Part shown: in pieces, positions 56,801 through 64,000 of the stretch
Position numbering within the stretch: the stretch's first letter is position 1
Layout of the letters: every line of letters starts with the position of its first letter
Origin: Gordionus sp. m RMFG-2023
Lineage: Eukaryota > Nematomorpha > Gordioida > Chordodea > Parachordodidae
DNA length: 64,000 nucleotides
Reading direction: 5' to 3'
Assembly (NCBI RefSeq): GCF_954871325.1
Contig: NC_088776.1
Coordinates: 25,716,508 to 25,780,507 of the forward strand
The notes under the pieces: generated by a model
The model's database searches: none
What the model was told of the DNA's origin: nothing
The model's input: only the letters and a program-made list of their open reading frames with translations
Made by a program: the position numbers and the translations under genes

Positions 56801-59800
56801 AAAAATTTGATTAGGTTTAATATTAATCACTAGTTATTATTAATCATTTTGTTTGAAAATTTTATTTGAGAAATTTTATTTTGAAAAATTTTACAGGAAT
56901 TGTTTTTTATTTTGTTGATTTTATCAAAAATTATAAAAAAAAATTTGGGAGATTTTTTCCCCTATTTTGTTAATTTTCTATAAAAAATTTAATATTTTAT
57001 AGGATCAAAAAGGGAAATTGGTTAATTTTTTCCGGGGAATTATTTTCCGGAGATTATTTTTTGGGGAATTTTTTTCCAGTGTGTAATCTTCCGGGGAATT
57101 ATTCTCCTAGATTCCCAACAAGGACTGTTTTTTCTGAAGCCAACTTGGCAGTTCCGTAGGTGGGATGATATATAGTAGTAGATTGGAGGCGATCGCGTAA
57201 TTTCACCACTTAATATATAAAAAACGAATGCTGACTTGGCAGTATTTATCATTAGCCTAATGTATGATTGTGTGATTATTTTAAGTGTTTATTTATCTTT
57301 TAAATTTTTTGAGCTATTTTTTGATAGTTTTAGCAGAATTTTGAATTGGAATTAAAATATGGAGCTTCCGGTGCGTCAAATTTAGGAAAATCATATGACC
57401 TTTTAAAATAAAAACGATAACCATGTTTTAAAAATTTTTGGAACCTGAAATAGGAGCCTTTTTAGTTCAGGTTCTAAACTCTGAGATAACTAACCTTTGA
57501 CGTTGAGGCAAAATAATGAATTATACATGTTGTCCAGTTAAATTTATGAATCAATCATTGTTAAATTAGTATAATATTTAATTCACTAAATTTCTTTTAT
57601 CATATTAAGCCTTTTTGGTCACATTGTCTCTCTTTTTCTAACATATAATGCCCCTTTCAATACAAGTACATGACAAAATCGTTGATTATTTTTAATTATA
57701 ATTATGATTAGATCAATTTTTTGGGTTGTATTTTAATAATTATTAGTTTTTGTTTTCAAAAAATGCATTTTATTTTACCTTATTTTACTATTATCATGTA
57801 AGTTATCATTATTTCCTAAATTTTATTATTATAAAGGATTTTATATGTTGCGTTTATCCTAAAATTATTTATTTGGCATAATAAACTCGAAATCCCCCAA
57901 AAAGTATGGGAAAAAATTCGACCAAAAAAACTGTTGGGGGGGGGGGTGAAATTATTAAATATTTTTAATAGTGGCGAAAACATTATTATCCCTTCATAGC
58001 ACAGGTGGGACTGCAAACCCCAGTCATTTAAAAAAACGTTTTTACTTAAAATTTTTCGATATTTTTGTCTGGATCTTTTAGTAACTTTGCTTTTAGATAA
58101 AATATATATGTTCAAAATTGATATTTATTGTTTGTTAGTTCATGAATTATTACGGTTTTTTGGATAGATCCCACGTTACCCGTGTAACTTTATACTTTAA
58201 TCTGTTTTAACATTTATAGTATAAGCATAAATAAACACTTTTTTATACATTAATTTAATAATTAAAAATTATATTATATTAATATTTGAACCTTAGATAA
58301 GCATTCTACATCATCAATTTTATTTATATATTTTTATATCATATTATAACAGTTTAAAATAATGTGTCACTTTTTGACTCTGGCCAAAGCTGTCATGAAA
58401 TTTTAATGACAATAAAATCTTAATATAACAGTTAGTCACTAAATGTAATATATGTTTAAAATATGAAAGCTATAAATAAATTTAATTCTAAGGAACCCCA
58501 CTTGACTTTCATGTCATTTTTTTCACCTGTGCTATGAAGGGTTAAGATTAAGATGACTGTTGATATATTATTATATTATTTTCTTTTTAATAATACAGTT
58601 ACACTCTCTGAAGACTTTACGTTTTTACACATTTTAGTATATTTTCTTTTTAAATAATACAGTTTTAATTTTCCAAGACTCCTTCAGATTTAATTTTTTA
58701 CACAGTTTTTTTCTGAGATTTTTTTTTCTGCAGTTTTTCGGTAGTTTTTTTTCCCCATTACCAATAAACTCCTATAAAGTCAATTTAATATTGTTAATAT
58801 TAAAGGAGATTGAGATGAGATGCAGTTTATAAATATTTGTTCTATTTGTAAAAATATTAGCTTGATTAAAATAATTTAATTTTGTTAGAACTTAATTTAA
58901 AAAAATATATAGTCATAATTAGGACTGGCAACAATACATATTTTCTTTTAGATTTATTTACTAAATTTTTACTTTATTTCATGAATAGCGCGATAAATAT
59001 TTTTTTATATTTATAATTTGCCAAGTGATATTTCGAATTTATGAAAAAATATATTGCGCAATTATGGTTCAATAATTATTAATTTAGGGAAAATTAAATA
59101 ATATATCGACATCATATTTACATTTATTATATAAGTTTAACATATCTGTGATGGCAATATTTTTGTATTTGTGATGGAAATCATATCAATTATTTATTTA
59201 GGATATCGTAATTGAAGTCAAAGATATAGAGAATCAAAACTTAAATAATGTTGACTCGGAAAACTTTTCCTATAAAAGGAAAATCATCCAGCTTACACCT
59301 TTTTCAAAATAAGGATGCTTATTTTAAACATTCAAGAGTTTTAATAATAAAAAAATATTGATTTCTATTCTTCTCCAAGTTATATGGATAATAATTAAAA
59401 CCATATAAACCAATAGATACAATATAGGAAATTTTGTTTAAAGCAATATGATAGGTTGAAATGAAATCAATATCAATAAAATAGTCAGAGACCGGCAGAG
59501 ATACCATTTGCATGGCCCAGCCCGGATTTTTTTAAAAAAAATTTCAGCCCCTGGGCCTGAATTTTTGCGATTCAAAATATTTGGTTTTAAAATATAACCC
59601 CCGGTCCGAATTTAAAAAAAATTTTTTTTAGTCCCAGCTCGAGTATTAATAATTTTTTAAAATATAATCGGCCTGGGTATATTTAGAAAAAATTACCACT
59701 CGGGTTGAGCTTAGGGCCGGACCTGCAGGTTTCTGAAACATTTAAAATCTCACGACCGACATGGAATTTTAATTGTGAGATTTTAACATTCTAGATCTAT

Positions 59801-62800
59801 GTTATCTATTTCACACGTTATGAGCCATATAATTTTAAATACCTAATATTTTAAAATCTCATGGCATTCAATCTAACAAGTTACATTAGATCAGAGTTGT
59901 TGATAGTAATTAGAGATACATGTCAGATGCATATATACTAAAAATATATAGGTGGTAAATATAGATACAATTTCTCTGGCATAGCCCGGATTTATCTCCA
60001 GTGAGGAAGGGGGGGGGGTTACGATTTTTTTAACATTCCAAACTTGTGACCCCCAAATAATAATGTTTAATATATTCTTCCCTTTTGCCTGATTCAATAT
60101 CATAATTATAAAATGAATTTAAAAACTAGGAACAATTTTTAAAAAAATTAGGAGATGGGAAATATTTACTATTAATTTTCTTAAAATTTTTTGTAATAAA
60201 TAGAATAAAATTGATAAATATCTTTTAATTATCGGTTATTTCTGAATATTTAAATTTAATGTATAACATTATAATTAAGATTTAAAAAAATATCTTGAGA
60301 TTTCTTCTCTCCTTTTTTTAAAATGTGGGCTGCAACAGGCCACGGACCAAATTAAAAAATAACAATTTTTTTTTTACTTAATCTTATTTTCAGTCATTCC
60401 CGTACTCGCCACTGAATTTTCAAGATAAATTTTAAATACTATTCTTACATAAAGTGTGCATAATGTCCAAATTGAAAATCTATTGTTAAAAAAAATTAAA
60501 TTTTGAAGATCCAAATTTTTTTTATTCATTTGGATATTTATTTATATATAAAATATATTGCTAGCTTTTATTTTTAAAAGTTTTTATTATTGAGGCATTC
60601 TCCTTTATCCTTAATACAGATTTTTAGTTACTTAAATGGATAGTTCGAGAAAAATCTTCATAAATTTTTTGGGTAAAAGTATTTGAAGGTTTTCTTTGAA
60701 GAACAGAGATTTTTGATCAAATTTTAAATAAAAATGTCAAGATTTTTTTAAAAAAACTTTTATAAGTAAATATTTTGGATATTTGGTCATTCATTGTGTA
60801 AAATTTTTATTTCATTTGTTATAATAATTTTAAAAAATAAACTCGGACATATTTTTAACAAATTTAATTCAAAAATTTTAATAAAACAAAAAAGTATAAA
60901 ATAAAATTGACTAAAATGTATTATATAATTGATAAAAATACAGCTAAACATATTTAGATAAGATAAACATTTATATATCTAGACTCTAACATATCTGCAT
61001 TGGATTTTAATATGGAGAGACCAAGTTGAATGGTTTAATATTTTAAAAAAGTATATATATAATTTATTTATTCTGTAACAAATTGTTAAGAGGTAATTTT
61101 TTTTTCATGTAATAAATTAATGAATAGAGAGGAGGCTGAATTGGAGTATTTGAAGATTGTGCAAGATTTGGATATGTATGGCATACAATATTTTGATATC
61201 CACGTAAGTATTATTTAGTTCTGTAAAAACTTTATAATTTTATTTTTTTTAAGTCATTTAATGATATAGAGATTATTTAGTAAGGTAATTTTACTTTTAT
61301 TTTATATACTTAAAATTAGAACAAGAAAAAGACCGAACTTTGGCTTGGCGTTTCAGCTTTAGGCCTCAATATTTATGAAAAGGATAATAAATTATCTCCA
61401 AAAATATTTTTCCCATGGAACGAAATAAGTACCGTCTCCATGGACATTAAAAAGGTTTGTTATACATAAACAGAATATAGTATGAAGGTTAACGGGATAT
61501 ATTACCCTTAACTAGATCTAATCATGACTATATGTTGCCCTATTTTATGAAGAATCATATTAGGTTATAATAAATACAAATGTAAACCACTGTTCATCGA
61601 TTCTAGATCTATGCCTAAATATCGACTTCATCAAAAAATTTATTGTTACCTTGCGGAATTATGCGGCATCCTAATACTGAATTAATTTGTTTTCAAAGAA
61701 ATTGCTTTTCATTATTTTTATAGGCTTAAGTAAACATCCATATCCTTCGAAGAAAATTTGGAGGGAGATATAATATTTGGAATAATTCGCTTTAGTCTTC
61801 ATCTGATTTAATCATTCTCATATTTGTAGCAAATATTCATAGTTTTTAAATCAACCGTAACCAAATATTTCTCTTAGATTTGCATCAAGAGGGGGGAGGG
61901 GTAGTTACAGCCTCTTTAAATATATTTTTGGGTCTATAATAATTTATTGCCCTAAAAAATATTTTTTGTCAATTTTAAATGATTAGATGTGAGCGTATTC
62001 TGACCATTTCATTTTAAAATCTGAGCGTTCCAGTTTTATACCTGAGCAATTATTATTTTTTATTGCCAATTCATTTTTTATTTGAGGATTTAGGATTACC
62101 TTAAATCAGGTAATTTTAGACCCTAATTGTTTCCGTATTCTCTAACCATTTGTTTACTTTTTTATGTAATAAGTATTTAATAATTCATGATACATTGTTA
62201 TGAAAATTTACAAAATATTTAATACCAATTTTTAAATCCCCATTTATAAACCTGAGTTTTTAGCCCAGGTCCATGTTTTTATTTTTAGGCCCCGCCCATA
62301 TATTTAAATTTTGTGAAATGTTTTAGAGAGATTATGAATTGTAAAGAGAGATTGAAAATATGAGAAATAAATGATCCATTATGTATTTTTGCATTATAGA
62401 CATATTTTTAATTTTATCATATTTAACGGGTCAATCAAATACACAATCAATATTATTTTGTTTGCCCAATATACTCTGTTCAAATTCATAGGGGATGGAT
62501 ACTGAAATATAACTGCATATTTTATTCCCTCTTAACCTTTACATTCAATTTTTCTTAATTATTAAAATATTATTTCTTACAAAGTTCACCATCAAGTTAT
62601 TGGATAAAAACACTTCTGGGTTCGTTTTTTATGTCGAAAAATCGCAAACCATTAAACTGGTTCGTATATTATATTACTTTATTTATTCTTAGATCTGCAA
62701 TATTTAAAAAAAACTATGTTTTTCACAAATCGAGGGGATATTCTGAAATGCATTGTTAAGTTTGAAAAATTGTTTACATTTCAACACAATTTCGCATTAA

Positions 62801-64000
62801 TATATATTTTGTAAATTAATTAGTCAATCCTAAATTTTGGCATTTTTTTAAAAGATACTTGAACTATGTGTGCGAAATCATGATCTGTTTTTGAGAAGAC
62901 GAAAATGCGATTCCTTAGAAATACAGCAGATGAAAAATCAAGCCAAAGAAGAAAGAGCAAGGAAACAAGTTCGTTTAGATTTGTAAATATTATTTACATT
63001 TTTTACCGATTGAAATATGATTAATCATATTGCTATTTCGCAATGCACTAAAATATTTTGATCTATTAAAAATACTATATTTATACAGATAGAAAAGGCT
63101 AATTATATGAGAGAGCAGCAACAATTAGAAGAGGTCCAGAAGATAAAAAAAGAACTTGAACTTCAGCTGGATAATGTTAAAAAGGAAAACGACAGGATTA
63201 ATCAAGCCTTGGTAAATAATAGCGATACTTGAATAGCCACTATTATTTATATTGCAGAGATATTTTATGCAAAAGCAAATCATAATAATTACTATAATTA
63301 TTTCATATTTTTATAATGTACTATATATTTTATTTTCAAAAACTGATGAAAAATTTTAACTTGATTAAAAGATGAAACATATAAATCTATAAACTAATAT
63401 TTTAAATTATTGTACAAAGTACGCCTTTAAGGCGTATTCGATAAAACTTGGTAGAACTTAACTAATTTAATGTTGTATAACCAATAGAAAAAGTCGAAAG
63501 AAACGACCGAGCTATTGGTCGAAAAATCAAAACTCGCCCAAGAGGAGAGTTATCTTCTAGCTTTTAAGGCCAAACAGTCCCAAATGGAGATCGAAAAACT
63601 CAGGAGTTCCGTGATGCTAGGGCAACAACAACAGCCCCAACAGTTACAAAATAATGTTAATATCAATCCCCGTACCTTATTATTTATGCCTTGTAATGAA
63701 AGACTAAATACCGTTACATCGCTGAATTATAACATCGGCAATAATTTTAACAACCTACCTTATAATATAAGCAGTAACAATGCCGCAACTTATCAAAATA
63801 ACACCTATTTTAATAACAACCTTAATAGTAATATAATGAATAATAACGGCTTAAACGAAGCCTTAAATAATATACTTTATCCCGCGATTAGTAACGGTTG
63901 CAATTTTAATAATATAAATCATGCCAAATATCTATTACCTAACATTTGCCTGGCCTTGGATGGTTTTCCGACTTCACCCAATTCTTTTTCTAATGCCAAC
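53826..64000 (+). CDS. NF2: Merlin/NF2 ortholog, 3' end beyond the window
   Basis: Ten exons in phase: 53,826-53,939; 54,007-54,135; 54,190-54,555; 54,941-55,095; 61,128-61,203; 61,320-61,454; 62,585-62,659; 62,855-62,968; 63,089-63,211; 63,488-beyond 64,000; at least 600 residues. The start [20 protein letters not shown] parallels human ...MSFSSLKRKQPK. FERM lobes follow: F1 with STMDSDLEF and [18 protein letters not shown]2 with [20 protein letters not shown] and [14 protein letters not shown]3 with [27 protein letters not shown] and [15 protein letters not shown]. Then a coiled coil ([42 protein letters not shown]) and an Asn-rich segment. Merlin rather than ezrin/radixin/moesin is favoured by the SFSSLKRK-like start. 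It links membrane proteins to the Hippo pathway at the cell cortex. About 54 extra residues sit between F1 and F2. Confidence 0.93.
55535..57257 (+). mobile_element. tRNA-bearing inverted-repeat element, copy 2, split by a MULE
   Basis: It begins GGTTATGATAGAGACTACC and ends GGCAGTATTTATCATTAGCC, imperfect inverted repeats that match copy 1; the flanking 9-mers CAATATATA and TAATGTATG agree at six positions. The shared AAAATCGTGATTTT and a tRNA-like block (A-box region TTGCCTAGTCGATAAG, B-box GGTTCGAATAC) precede the insertion. The tail ACTTGGCAGTTCC...GGGATGATATATAG follows it. The MULE derivative at 55,655-57,114 entered just after the B-box. Lies in Merlin intron 4. Confidence 0.7.
55655..57114 (+). 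mobile_element. Deletion derivative of the 5.65-kb MULE
   Basis: It starts GGTAAGCAGAAAATAATT and ends CTCCTAGATTC like the full copy. The flanking 9-mers ACAGCAAGT and CCAACAAGG match at six positions. The left part corresponds to the full element's left arm to about 5,910, then jumps directly to the segment equivalent to about 9,610 (AGGGACTTACCTAATTTTCTC) and runs to the right end. About 3.7 kb including nearly the whole transposase is missing. It must depend on an autonomous relative for mobility. Confidence 0.82.
57990..58541. mobile_element. piggyBac-like MITE in Merlin intron 4
   Basis: Perfect 18-bp inverted ends CCCTTCATAGCACAGGTG and CACCTGTGCTATGAAGGG enclose 552 bp. The right flank is TTAA and the left TTAT, one change from the piggyBac target TTAA; CCC...GGG ends also fit that superfamily. 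No coding capacity. A run of G lies just outside at about 57,938. Confidence 0.7.
58542..59485. other. Merlin intron DNA, no further element defined
   Basis: AT-rich. TTAGGACTGGCAACAATAC near 58,919 resembles a hAT terminus but has no partner. Confidence 0.35.
59486..59735. mobile_element. GC-rich hAT MITE (GGCCCGG family) in Merlin intron 4
   Basis: CAGAGACCGGCAGAGATACC starts the element; the right end GACCTGCAGGTTTCTG is its inverted counterpart. The start, including CAGAGATACCATTTGCA, closely matches the nested copy at 12,634. Decayed to 250 bp; no target duplication visible. Confidence 0.65.
59736..61127. other. Rest of Merlin intron 4, no gene seen
   Basis: Contains a poly-G run at about 60,009 preceded by TGGCATAGCCCGGATTTATC, possibly another element end. 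Nothing coding was recognised. Confidence 0.35.

Overview
The window is very AT-rich animal DNA. It carries three host genes that I can identify: an ortholog of the tumour suppressor Merlin (NF2), TMX2 (a thioredoxin-related ER membrane protein) and PTRHD1 (a peptidyl-tRNA hydrolase domain protein). Merlin points to a metazoan. The host proteins are strongly diverged from their vertebrate counterparts, some introns are tiny (39 bp in PTRHD1) and others are several kb long and packed with transposons. I cannot name the species; a fast-evolving, AT-rich invertebrate fits best.

Left part, 1-27.7 kb: mostly transposon layers. There are hAT relics of several families (640-770, 1,290-2,000, 11,590-13,430, 15,950-16,030, 18,880-19,110, 19,440-19,630, 20,046-20,720), two hAT MITE families with exact 8-bp target duplications, and a nearly complete 5.65-kb Mutator-like (MULE) transposon at 5,489-11,139 that itself received a hAT insertion. 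A 3.6-kb inverted-repeat element at 14,755-18,385 has arms built from a 120-bp tandem repeat, and an LTR element at 23,668-27,284 has no recognisable genes. Two short stretches on the minus strand (21,563-21,816 and 3,688-3,828) look like exons of host genes that I do not recognise.

Middle, 27.7-53 kb: a structurally complete Ty3/gypsy-type fossil (27,738-33,813) with 183-bp LTRs and a perfect 5-bp target duplication; a tandem-repeat field; a minus-strand gene with a PHD-like half finger (35,707-36,383); then PTRHD1 (37,631-38,029) and TMX2 (38,072-44,847), on the same strand and only 42 bp apart. The 5.7-kb last intron of TMX2 holds a fold-back element built around eleven copies of an ACGCGTCCCCGGTCAA core, and a second element with roughly 480-bp inverted repeats. 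A heavily decayed second Ty3/gypsy-type fossil (about 46.2-51.2 kb) has been invaded by a tRNA-bearing inverted-repeat element and by a hAT MITE.

Right part, 53.8-64 kb: the Merlin gene on the plus strand, ten coding exons from the start codon to an open C-terminal exon cut by the window edge. Its 6-kb fourth intron contains a second copy of the tRNA-bearing element, split by a deletion derivative of the MULE, plus a piggyBac-like MITE and a GC-rich hAT MITE.

The most unusual material is non-coding: inverted-repeat transposons whose arms are made of conserved GC-containing or palindromic cores spaced regularly in AT-rich filler, and a 9-bp-TSD inverted-repeat family carrying a tRNA-like pol III promoter block.
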